Shown: positions 28,701-40,750 of the stretch, piece after piece
How the letters are laid out: each line of letters opens with the position of its first letter
How positions within the stretch are numbered: the stretch's first letter is position 1
Source of the DNA: Synchiropus splendidus
Lineage: Eukaryota; Chordata; Actinopteri; Syngnathiformes; Callionymidae
Length of the DNA: 64,000 nucleotides
Assembly (NCBI RefSeq): GCF_027744825.2
Contig: NC_071349.1
Coordinates: 3,534,001-3,598,000, forward strand
Direction: 5' to 3'
Notes under the pieces: generated by a model
Databases searched by the model: none
Told to the model about the DNA's origin: nothing
What the model saw: only the letters and a program-made list of their open reading frames with translations
Position numbers and translations under genes: made by a program

Positions 28701-31700
28701 TGCAGGGAAGCGTCAGAACAAGAAATTTTCACCTCCCACTAGAGCAGAAAGGGTCTTTATAGTAGTTGCACATCAAATCTAAGCTGTCTGAAGTGTTTTT
28801 CCAAAGATATCAACATTTTTATGTGTGGCGTTCCGGAACCCACCTTATCTCAGCCTGAAAACGCGTTTTACATATTTTGCCATAACTTTGCAGGGATGCT
28901 TCAGAAGATGAAATTTTAACATCCCAATATAGCAGAAAGGGTCTTTCTAATAGTTGCACATCAAATCTAAGTTGTCTGAAGTGTTTTTCCAAAGTTATCA
29001 ACATTCTTATGTTTGGCGTTCCGGAATCAAACTTATCTCAGACTGAAAACGTGTTTTCTGCATTGTGCCATAACTTTGCAGGGAAACTTCAGAACATGAA
29101 ATTTTCACGTCCAACTATAGCAGAAAGGTTCTTTCTAGTAGTTGCACATCAAATCTAAGCTGTCTGAAGTGTTTTTCCAAAGTTATCAACATTTTTATGT
29201 TTGGCGTTCTGGAACCCACCTTATCTCAGGCTGAAAACGCGTTTTCTGCATTGTGCCGTAACTTTGCAGGGAGACTTCAGAACATGAAATTTTCTCCTCC
29301 CACTATAGCAGAAAGGGTATTTCTAGTAGTTGCACATCAAATCTTAGCAGTCTGAAGTGTTTTTCCAAAGTTCTGAACATTTTTATGTTTGGCGTTCTGA
29401 AATCAATCTTATCTCAGGCTAAAAACGTGTTTTACGTACTGTGCCATAACTTTGCAGGGAAGCTTCAGAACATGAAATTTTAACCTCCCACTATAGCAGA
29501 AAAGGTCCTTCCAGTATTTGCACATCAAATCTAAGCTGTCTGAAGTGTTTTTCCAAAGTTATCAACATTTTTATGTTTGGCGTTCTGGAACCCACCTTAT
29601 CTCAGGCTGAAAACGCGTTTTCTGCATTGTGCCATAACTTTGCAGGGAAGCTTCAGAACATGAAATTTTCACTTCCCACTACAGCAGAAAGTGTCTTTCT
29701 AGTAGTTGCACATCAAATCTAAGCTGTCGAAAGTGTTTTTCCAAAGTTATCAACATTTTTATTTTTGGCGTTTCGGAAGCTAACTTATCTCCGGATGAAA
29801 ACGCGTTTTCTGCATTGTGCCATAACTTTGCAGGGAAGCTTCAGAACATGAAATTTTAACCTCCCACTATGGCAGAAAAGGTCATTCTAGTAGTTGCACA
29901 TCAAATCTAAGCTGTCTGAAGTGTTTTTCTGAAGTTATTAACATTTTTATGTTTGGCGTTCCGGAACCCACCTTATCTCAGCCTGAAAACGCGTTTTACA
30001 TATTTTGCCATAACTTTGCAGGGAAGCTTCAGAACATGAAATTTTAACATCCCACTATGGCAGAAAGGGTCTTTCCAGTAGTTGCACATCAAATCTAAGC
30101 TGTCTGAAGTGTTTTTCCAAAGTTATCAATATTTTTATGTTTGGCGTTCCGGAATCGACCTTATCTCAGGCTGAAAACGCCTTTTACACATTGTTTCATA
30201 ACTTTGCCGGGAAGGTTGAGAACATCAAATTTTCACCTCCCACTATAGCAGAAAGGGTTTTTCTAGTAGTTGCACATCAAATCTAAGCTGTCTGAAGTGT
30301 TTTTCCAAAGTTATCAACATTTTTATGTTTGGCGTTCCGGAACCCACCTTATCTCAGGCTGTGAGCGCGTTTTCTGCATTGTGGCATAACTTTGGAGGAA
30401 AGCTTCAGAACATGAAATTTTCAATTCCCATTATAGCAGAAAGGGTCTTTCTCGTACTTGCACATCAAATCTTAGCTGTCTGAAGTGTTTTTTGAAAGTT
30501 TTCAACATTGTTATGTTTGGCGTTCCTGAATCGACCTTATCTCAGGCTGAAAATGCGTTTTCTGCAATGTGCCATAACTTTACAGGGAAGTTTCAGAACA
30601 TGAAATTTTCAACTCCCACTATAGCAGAATGGGTCTTTCTAGTAGTTGCACATCAAATCTAAGCTGTCTGAAGTGTTTTTCCAAATTTATCAAAATTTTT
30701 ATGTTTGGCATTCCGGAATCGACCTTATCTCAGGCTGAAAACACGTTTTCTGCATTGTGCCATAACTTTGCAGGGAAGCTTCAGAACATGACATTTTCAC
30801 CTCCCACTATAGCAGAAAGGGTCTTTCTAGTAGTTGCACATCAAATCTAAGCTGTCTGAAGTGTTTTTCCAAAGTTATCAATATTTTTATGTTTGGCGTT
30901 TCGGAATCGACCTTATCTCAGGCTGAAAACGCATTTCCTGCATTGTGGCATAACTTTGCAGGGAAGCTTCAGAACATGAAATTTTCACCTCCCACTGTAG
31001 CTAAAAGGGTCTTTCTAGTAGTTGCACATCAAATCTAAGCTGTCTGAAGTGATTTTCCAAAGTTATCAACATTTTTATGTTTGGCGTTCTGGAACCCACC
31101 TAATCTCTGGCTGAAAACGCGTTTCCTGCATTGTTGCATAACTTTGCAGGGATGCTTCAGAACATGAAATGTTCGCCTCCCACTATAGCAGATAGGGTCT
31201 TTCGAGGAGTTGCACATCAAATCTAAGCTGTCTGAAGTGTTTTTCCAAAGTTATCAACATTTTTATGTTTGGCGTTCTGGAACCCACCTTATCTCAGGCT
31301 GAAAACGCGTTTTCTGCATTGTGCCATCACTTTGCAGGGAGGCTTCAGAACGTGAAATTTTCACCTCCCACTATAGCAGAAAGTGTCTTTCTAGTAGTTG
31401 CACATCAAATCTAAGCTGTCTGAAGTGTTTTTCCAAAGTTATCAACTTTTTTATGTGTGGCGTTCAGGAACCCACCTTATCTCAGCCTGAAAACGCGTTT
31501 TACATATGTTGCCATAACTTTGCAGGGAAGCTTCAGAAGATGAAATTTTAACATCCCACTATAGCAGAAAGGGTCTTTCTAGTAGTTGCACATAAAATCT
31601 AAGTTGTCTGAAGTGTTTTTCCAAAGTTATCAACATTCTTATGTTTGGCGTTCCGGAATCAACCTTATCTCAGACTGAAAAGGTGTTTTCTGCATTGTGC

Positions 31701-32199
31701 CATAACTTTGCAGGGATGCTTCAGAACATGAAATTTTCACCTCCAACTATAGCAGAAAGGGTCTTTCTAGTAGTTGCACATCAAATCTAAGCTGTCTGAA
31801 GTGTTTTTCCAAAGTTATCAACATTCTTATGTTTGGCGTTCCGGAATGAACCTTATCTGAGACTGAAAACGCGTTTTACGCATTGTGCCATAACTTTGCA
31901 GGAAAGCTTCAGAACATTAAATTTTCAACTCCCACTATAGCAGAAAGGGTCTTTCGAGGAGTTGCACATCAAATCTAAGCTGTCTGAAGTGTTTTTCCAA
32001 AGTTATCAACATTTTTATGTTTGGCGTTCTGGAACCCACCTTATCTCAGGCTGAAAACGCCTTTTCTGCATTGTGCCATAACTTTGCAGGGAAGCTTATG
32101 TTTGGCGTTCCAGAAACAACCTTATCTCAGGCTGAAAATACGTTTTACATATTTTGCCATAACTTTGCAGGGAAGCTTCAGAACATTAAATTTTCACCT

Positions 32200-32310
32200 C
32201 CCACTATAGCAGAAAGGGTCTTTCTCGTAGTTGCACATCAAATCTAAGAACATGAAATTTTCACCTCCCACTAGAGCAGAAAGGATATTTCTAGTAGTTG
32301 CAGAACAAAC
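32200..32310. repeat. Out-of-register deletion junction in the satellite
   Basis: At 32248/32249 AAATCTAAG is joined to AACATGAAATTTT. Superunit 2 retains the intervening 309 bp (41986-42294), which is one monomer plus 121 bp and so not a multiple of 188. Only a two-base AG microhomology is seen at the breakpoints, pointing to end joining or slippage and not exchange between aligned monomers. Confidence 0.75.
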
Positions 32311-35300
32311 TAAGCTGTCCGAAGTGTTTTTCGAAAGTTATCAACATTTTTATGTTTGGCGTTTCGGAATCGACCTTATCTCAGGATGAAAAATCGTTTT
32401 CTGCATTGTCCCATAACTTTGCAGGGAAGCTTCAGAACATGAAATTTTCTCCTCCCACTACAGCAGAAAGGGTCTTTCTAGTAGTTGCACATCAAATCTA
32501 AGCTGTCTGTAGAGTTTTTCCTGAGTTATCAACATTTTTATGTTTGGCGTTTCGGAATCGACCTTATCTCAGGCTGAAAACGCGTTTTACGCATTGTGCC
32601 ATAACTTTGCAGGGAAGCTTCAGAACATGATATTTTCGCCTCCCACTATAGCAGAAAGGGTCTTTCTCGTAGTTGCACATCAAATCTAAGCTGTCTGAAG
32701 TGTTTTTCCAAAGTTATCAACATTTTTATGTTTGGCGTTCTGGAAACCACCTTATCTCAGGCTGAAAACAGGTTTTCTGCATTGTGCCATGACTTTGCAG
32801 GGAAGCTTCAGAACATGAAATTTTCACCTCCCACTATAGCAGAAAGGGTCTTTCTCGTAGTTGCACATCAAATCTAAGCTTTCTGTAGAGTTTTTCCTGA
32901 GTTATCAACATTTTTATGTTTGGCGTTCTGAAATCAACCTCATCTCAGGCTGAAAACGCGTTTTCTGCATTGTGCCATAACTTTGCAGGGAAGCTTTAGA
33001 ACATGAAATTTTCACCTCCCACTTCAGCAGAAAGGGTCTTTCTAGTAGTTGCACATCAAATCTAAGCTGTCTGTAGAGTTTTTCCTGAGTTATCAACATT
33101 TTTATGTTTGGCGTTCCGGAATCGACCTTATCTCAGGCAGAAAACGCGTTTTCTGCATTGTGCCATAACTTTGCAGGGAAGCTTTAGAACATGAAATTTT
33201 CACTTCCCACTAGAGCAGAAAGGGTATTTCTAGTAGTTGCACATCAAATCTAAGCTGTCTGTAGAGTTTTTCCTGAGTTATCAACATTTTTATGTTTGGC
33301 GTTCTGAAATCAACCTCATCTCAGGCTGAAAACGCGTTTTACGCATTGTGCCATAACTTTGCAGGGAAGCTTCAGAACATGATATTTTCTCCTCCCACTA
33401 TATCAGAAAGGGTCTTTCTCGTAGTTGCACATCAAATCTAAGCTGTCTGAAGTGTTTTTCCAAAGTTATCTACATTTTGATGTTTGGCGTTCCGGAATCG
33501 ACCTTATCTGAGGATGAAAACGCGTTTTCTGCATTGTGCCAAAACTTTGTAGGTAAGCTCCAGAACATGAAATTTTCACCTCCCACTATAGCAGAAAGGG
33601 TCTTTCTAGTAGTTGCACATCAAATCTAAGCTGTCGAAAGTGTTTTTCCAAAGTTTTCAACATTTTTATGGTTGGCGTTTCGGAATCGACCTTATCTCAG
33701 CCTGAAAACGCGCTTTACATATTTTACCATAACTTTGCAGGGAAGCTTCAGAACATGACATTTTCACCTCCCACTATAGCAGAAAGGGTCTTTCTAGTAG
33801 TTGCACATCAAATCTAAGCTGTCTGAAGTGTTTTTCCAAAGTTATCAACATTTTTATGTTTGGCGTTCTGGAACCCACCTTATCTCAGGATGAAAACGCG
33901 TTTTCTGCATTGTGCCATAACTTTGTAGGGAGACTTCAGAACATGAAATTTTCTCCTCCCACTATAGCAGAAAGGGTATTTCTAGTAGTTGCACATCAAA
34001 TCTAAGCTGTCTGAAGTGTTTTTCGAAAGTTTTCAACATTTTTATGTTTGGTGTTCCTGAATCGACCTTAACTCAGGCCGAAAACGCGTTTTCTGCATTG
34101 TGCCATAACTTTGCAGGGAAGCTTCAGAACATGAAAATTTCACCTCCCACTATAGCAGAAAGGGTCTTTCGAGTAGGTGCACATCAAATCAAAGCTGTTT
34201 GAAGTGTTTTTCCAAAGTTATCAACACTTTTACGTTTGGCGTTCCGGAATCGACCTTATCTCAGGCTGAAAACACGATTTACGCATTCTGCCATAACTTT
34301 GCAGGGAAGCTTCAGAACATGAAATTTTTACCTCCCACTATAGCAGAAACGGTCTTTCTTAGTTGCACATCAAATCTAAGCTGTCTGTAGAGTTTTTCCA
34401 AAGTTATCAACATTTTTATGTTTGGCGATTTGAAATCTACCTCATCTCAGGCTCAAAATGCGTTTAACGCATTGTGCCATAACTTTGCAGGGAAGCTTCA
34501 GAAAATGAAATTTTAACCTCCCACTATAGCAGAAAGGGTCTTTCTAGTAGTTGCACATCAAATATAAGCTGTCTGTAGAGTTTTTCCTGAGTTAACAACA
34601 TTTTTATGTTTGGCGTTCTGAAATCAACCTCATCTCAGGCTGAAAACGTGTTTCACGCATTGTGCCATAACTTTGCAGGGAAGCTTCAGAACATGATATT
34701 TTCACCTCCCACTATAGCAGAAAGGGTCTTTCTAGTAGTTGCACATCAAATCTAAGCTGTCGAAAGTGTTTTTCCAAAGTTATGAACATTTTTATGTTTG
34801 GCGTTCCGGAACCCGCCTTATCTCAGGCTGAAAACGCGTTTTCTGCATTGTGCCATAACTTTGCAGGGAAGCTTCAGAACATGAAATTTTAACCTCCCAT
34901 TATAGCAGAAAAGGTCATTCTAGTAGTTGCACATCAAATCTAAGCTGTCTTGAAGTGTTTTTCTAAAGTTATCAACATTTTTATGTTTGGCGTTCCGGAA
35001 CCCACCTTATCTCAGTCTGAAAACGGGTTTTACATATTTTGCCATAACTTAGCAGGGAAGCTTAAGAACATGACATTTTAACATCCCACTATAGCAGAAA
35101 TGGTCTTTCTAGTAGTTGCACATCAAATCTAAGTTGTCTGAAGTGTTTTTCCAAAGTGATCAACATTCTTATGTTTGGCGTTCCGGAATCGACCTTATCT
35201 CAGGCTGAAAACGCGTTTCCTGCATTGTGGCATAACTTTTCAGGGAAACTTCAGAACATGAAATGTTCGCCTCCCACTATAGCAGATAGGGTCTTTCTAG

Positions 35301-35512
35301 TATTTGCACATCAAATCTAAGCTGTCTGAAGTGTTTTTCCAAAGTTATCAACATTTTTATGTTTGGCGTTCTGGTACCCACCTTATCTCAGGCTGAAAAC
35401 GCGTTTTCTTCATTGTGCCATAACTTTGCAGGGAAGCTTCAGAACATGAAATTTTCACCTCCCACTAGAGCAGAATGGGTCTTTCTCGTAGTTCCACATC
35501 AAATCTAAGCTG

Positions 35513-35631
35513 TCTGAAGTGTTTTTCCAAAGTTATCAACATTTTTATGTTTGGCGTTCCGGAATCGACCTTATCTCAGGCTGAAAACGCGTTTTCTGCA
35601 TTGTGCCATAACTTTGCAGGGAAGCTTCAGA
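35513..35631. repeat. Representative monomer dyad: imperfect 24-bp inverted repeat
   Basis: In a consensus-like monomer the segment 35513-35536 starts TCTGAAG and ends CAAAGTTAT. Its inverted counterpart at 35608-35631 starts ATAACTTTG and ends CTTCAGA. By eye 18 of 24 positions pair, with perfect 7-bp outer and 9-bp inner blocks and about 71 bp between the arms. The same arrangement recurs in most monomers of the array. It could form a stem-loop or cruciform; function is unknown. Confidence 0.75.
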
Positions 35632-36619
35632 ACATGAAATTTTCACGTCCCACTATAGCAGAAAGGGTCGTTCTAGTAGTTGCATATCAAATCTAAGCTG
35701 TCTGAAGCGTTTTTCGAAAGTTATCAACATTTTTATGTTTGGCGTTCCGGAATCGACCTTATCTCAGGATGAAAAATCGTTTTCTGCATTGTCCCATAAC
35801 TTTGCAGGGAAGCTTCAGAACATGAAATGTTCATCTCCCACTATAGCAGAAAGGGTCTTTCTAGCAGTTGCACATCAAATCTAAGCTGTCTGTAGTGTTT
35901 TTCGAAAGTTATCAACATTTTTATGTTTGGCGTTCCGGAACCCCCCTTATCTCAGGCTGAAAACGCGTTTTCTGCATTGTGCCATAACTTTGCAGGGAAG
36001 CTTCAGAACATGAAATTTTAACCTCCCACTGTAGCAGAAAGGGTCTTTCCAGTAGTTGCACATCAAATCTAAGCTGTCTGAAGTGTTTTTCCAAAGTTAT
36101 CAACATTTTTTTGTTTGGCATTCCGGAATCGACCTTATGTCAGGCTGAAAACGCGTTTTACGCATTGTGCCATAACTTTGCAGGGAAGTTTCAGAACATA
36201 AAATTTTCACGTCCCACTATAGCAGAAAGGGTCTTTCTCGTAGTTGCACATCAAATCTACGCTGTCTGAAGTGTTTTTCGAAAGTTTTCAACATTTTTAT
36301 GTTTGGTGTTCCTGAATCGACCTTATCTCAGGCTGAAAACGCGTTTTCTGCATTGTGCCATAACTTTCCAGGGAAGCTTCAGAACATGAAATTTTAACCT
36401 CCCACTATAGCAGAATGGGTCTTTCTAGTATTTGCACATCAAATCTAAGCTGTCTGAAGTGTTTTTCCAAAGTTATCAACATTTTTATGTTTGGCGTTTC
36501 GGAATCGACCTTATCTCCGGCTGAAAACGTGTTTTCTGCATTGTGCCATAACTTTGCAGGGAAGCTTCATAACATGAAATTTTAACCTTCCATTATAGCA
36601 GAAAAGGTCATACTAGTAG

Positions 36620-39600
36620 TTGCACATCAAATCTAAGCTGTCTTGAAGTGTTTTTCTAAAGTTATCAACATTTTTATGTTTGGCGTTCCGGAACCCACCT
36701 TATCTCAGGCTGAAAATGCGTTTTACGCATTGTGCCATAACTTTGCAGGGAAGCTTCAGAACATGAAATGTTCGCCTCCCACTATAGCAGATAGGGTATT
36801 TCTAGTAGTTGCACATCAAATCTAAGCTGTCTGAAGTGTTTTTCCAAAGTTATCAACATTTTTATGTTTGGCGTTCTGGAACCCACCTTAGCTCAAGCTG
36901 AAAACGCGTTTTCTGCATTGTGCCATAACTATTCAGGGAAGCTTCAGAACATGAAATGTTCGCCTCCCACTATAGCAGATAGGGTCTTTCTAGTATTTGC
37001 ACATCAAATCTAAGCTGTCTGAAGTGTTTTTAGAAAGTTATCAACATTTTTATGTTTGGCGTTCTGGAACCCACCTTATCTCAAGCTGAAAACGCGTTTT
37101 CTTCATTGTGCCATAACTTTGCAGGGAAGCTTCAGAACATGAAATTTTCACCTCCCACTAGAGCAGAAAGGGTCTTTCTCGTAGATGCACATCAAATCTA
37201 AGCTGTCTGAAGTGTTTTTCGAAAGTTTTCTACATTTTTATGTTTGGTGTTCCTGAATCGACCTTATCACAGGCCGAAAACGCGTTTTCTGCATTGTGCC
37301 ATAACTTTGCAGGGAAACTTCAGAACATGAAAATTTCACCTCCCACTATAGCAGAAAGGGTCTTTCTAGTAGATGCACATCAAATCTAAGCTGTCTGAAG
37401 TGTTTTTCCAAAGTTATCAACATTATTATGTTTGGCGTTCCGGAATCGACCTTATCTCAGGCTGAAAACGCGTTTTCTGCATTGTGCCATAACTTTGCAG
37501 GGGAGCTTCAGAACATGAAATTTTAACCTCCCACTATAGCAGAATGGGTCTTTCTAGTAGTTGCACATCAAATCTTAGCTGTCTGAAGTGTTTTTCTAAA
37601 GTTCTCAACATTTTTATGTTTGGCGTTCTGAAATCAACCTCATCTCAGGCTGAAAACGCGTTTAACGCATTGTGCCATAACTTTGCAGGGAAGCTACAGA
37701 AAATGAAATTTTAACCTCCCACTATAGCAGAAAGGGTCTTTCTAGTAGTTGCACATCAAATCTAAGCTGTCGAAAGTGTTTTTCCAAAGTTATCAACATT
37801 TTTATGTTTGGCGTTCCGGAATCGACCTTATCTCAGGCTGAAAACGCGTTTTCTGCATTGTGCCATAACTTTGCACGGAAGCTTCAGAACATGAAATTTT
37901 CACGTCCCACTATAGCAGAAAGGGTCGTTCTAGTAGTTGCATATCAAATCTAAGCTGTCTGAAGCGTTTTTCGAAAGTTATCAACATTTTTATGTTTGGC
38001 GTTCCGGAATCGACCTTATCTCAGGATGAAAAATCGTTTTCTGCATTGTCCCATAACTTTGCAGGGAAGCTTCAGAACATGAAATGTTCATCTCCCACTA
38101 TAGCAGAAAGGGTCTTTCTAGCAGTTGCACATCAAATCTAAGCTGTCTGTAGTGTTTTTCGAAAGTTATCAACATTTTTATGTTTGGCGTTCCGGAATCG
38201 ACCTTATGTCAGGCTGAAAACGCGTTTTACGCATTGTGCCATAACTTTGCAGGGAAGTTTCAGAACATAAAATTTTCACGTCCCACTATAGCAGAAAGGG
38301 TCTTTCTCGTAGTTGCACATCAAATCTACGCTGTCTGAAGTGTTTTTCGAAAGTTTTCAACATTTTTATGTTTGGTGTTCCTGAATCGACCTTATCTCAG
38401 GCTGAAAACGCGTTTTCTGCATTGTGCCATAACTTTGCAGGGAAGCTTCAGAACATGAAATTTTAACCTCCCACTATAGCAGAATGGGTCTTTCTAGTAT
38501 TTGCACATCAAATCTAAGCTGTCTGAAGTGTTTTTCCAAAGTTATCAACATTTTTATGTTTGGCGTTTCGGAATCGACCTTATCTCCGGCTGAAAACGTG
38601 TTTTCTGCATTGTGCCATAACTTTGCAGGGAAGCTTCATAACATGAAATTTTAACCTTCCATTATAGCAGAAAAGGTCATTCTAGTAGTTGCACATCAAA
38701 TCTAAGCTGTCTTGAAGTGTTTTTCTAAAGTTATCAACATTTTTATGTTTGGCGTTCCGGAACCCACCTTATCTCAGGCTGAAAACGCGTTTTACGCATT
38801 GTGCCATAACTTTGCAGGGAAGCTTCAGAACATGAAATGTTCGCCTCCCACTATAGCAGATAGGGTATTTCTAGTAGTTGCACATCAAATCTAAGCTGTC
38901 TGAAGTGTTTTTCCAAAGTTATCAACATTTTTATGTTTGGCGTTCTGGAACCCACCTTAGCTCAAGCTGAAAACGCGTTTTCTGCATTGTGCCATAACTA
39001 TTCAGGGAAGCTTCAGAACATGAAATGTTCGCCTCCCACTATAGCAGATAGGGTCTTTCTAGTATTTGCACATCAAATCTAAGCTGTCTGAAGTGTTTTT
39101 AGAAAGTTATCAACATTTTTATGTTTGGCGTTCTGGAACCCACCTTATCTCAAGCTGAAAACGCGTTTTCTTCATTGTGCCATAACTTTGCAGGGAAGCT
39201 TCAGAAAATGAAATTTTAACCTCCCACTATAGCAGAAAGGGTCTTTCTAGTAGTTGCACATCAAATCTAAGCTGTCGAAAGTGTTTTTCCAAAGTTATCA
39301 ACATTTTTATGTTTGGCGTTTCGGAATCGACCTTATCTCCGGCTGAAAACGTGTTTTCTGCATTGTGCCATAACTTTGCAGGGAAGCTTCAGAACATGAA
39401 ATTTTAACCTCCCATTATAGCAGAAAAGGTCATTCTAGTAGTTGCACATCAAATCTAAGCTGTCTTGAAGTGTTTTTCTAAAGTTATCAACATTTTTATG
39501 TTTGGCGTTCCGGAACCCACCTTATCTCAGTCTGAAAACGCGTTTTACATATTTTGCCATAACTTTGCAGGGAAGCTTAAGAACATGAAATTTTAACATC

Positions 39601-40750
39601 CCACTATAGCAGAAATGGTCTTTCTAGTAGTTGCACATCAAATCTAAGCTGTCTGAAGTGTTTTTCCAAAGTTATCAACATTTTTATGTTTGGCGTTCTG
39701 GAACCCACCTAATCTCAGGCTGAAAACGCGTTTTCTGCATTGTGCCATAACTTTTCAGGGAAGGTTCAGAACGTGAAATGTTCGCCTCCCACTATAGCAG
39801 ATAGGGTCTTTCTAGTATTTGCACATCAAATCTAAGCTGTCTGAAGTGTTTTTCCAAAGTTTTCAACATTTTTATGTTTGGTGTTCCTGAATCGACCTTA
39901 TCACAGGCCGAAAACGCGTTTTCTGCATTGTGCCATAACTTTGCAGGGAAGCTTCAGAACATGAAAATTTCACCTCCCACTATAGCAGAAAGGGTCTTTC
40001 TAGTAGATGCACATCAAATCTAATCTGTCTGAAGTGTTTTTCCAAAGTTATCAACATTATTATGTTTGGCGTTCCGGAATCGACCTTATCTCAGGCTGAA
40101 AACGCGTTTTCTGCATTGTGCCATAACTTTGCAGGGGAGCTTCAGAACATGAAATTTTAACCTCCCACTATAGCAGAATGGGTCTTTCTAGTAGTTGCAC
40201 ATCAAATATTAGCTGTCTGAAGTGTTTTTCTAAAGTTCTCAACATTTTTATGTTTGGCGTTCTGAAATCAACCTCATCTCAGGCTGAAAACGCGTTTAAC
40301 GCATTGTGCAATAACTTTGCAGGGAAGCTTCAGAAAATGAAATTTTAACCTCCCACTATAGCAGAAAGGGTCTTTCTAGTAGTTGCACATCAAATCTAAG
40401 CTGTCTGAAGTGTTTTTCCAAAGTTATCAACATTTTTATGTTTGGCGTTCCGGAACCCACCTTATCTCAGGCTGTGAGCGCGTTTTCTGCATTGTGGCAT
40501 AACTTTGGAGGAAAGCTTCAGAACATGAAATTTTCAATTCCCATTATAGCAGAAAGGGTCTTTCTCGTACTTGCACATCAAATCTTAGCTGTCTGAAGTG
40601 TTTTTTGAAAGTTTTCAACATTGTTATGTTTGGCGTTCCTGAATCGACCTTATCTCAGGCTGAAAATGCGTTTTCTGCAATGTGCCATAACTTTGCAGGG
40701 AAGTTTCAGAACATGAAATTTTCAACTCCCACTATAGCAGAATGGGTCTT
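36620..40750. repeat. 2069-bp eleven-monomer higher-order unit, repeated
   Basis: The frame at 36643 and its surroundings recur at 38712, an offset of 2069 bp (11 x 188 + 1). The same pair exists in superunit 2 at 48007 and 50076. An identical offset separates the near-identical 300-bp blocks at 2 and 2071 at the far left of the window, so an 11-monomer period may be an older organisation of this array. Confidence 0.7.

Larger units (their letters stand above)
30250..40360. repeat. Satellite superunit 1 (about 10.1 kb)
   Basis: A block of roughly 54 monomers whose variant order is repeated in the following superunit. Matched markers: the GTGAGCGCG variant at about 30360 and 40474 (offset 10113), the shared frame at 30629 and 40742 (10113), the truncated monomer at 32097 and 41834 (9737), and the frames at 36643 and 48007 (11364). 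Boundaries are approximate because they fall inside similar monomers. The same GTGAGCGCG variant also occurs near 15.73, 17.61, 20.51 and 22.28 kb. Confidence 0.82.
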
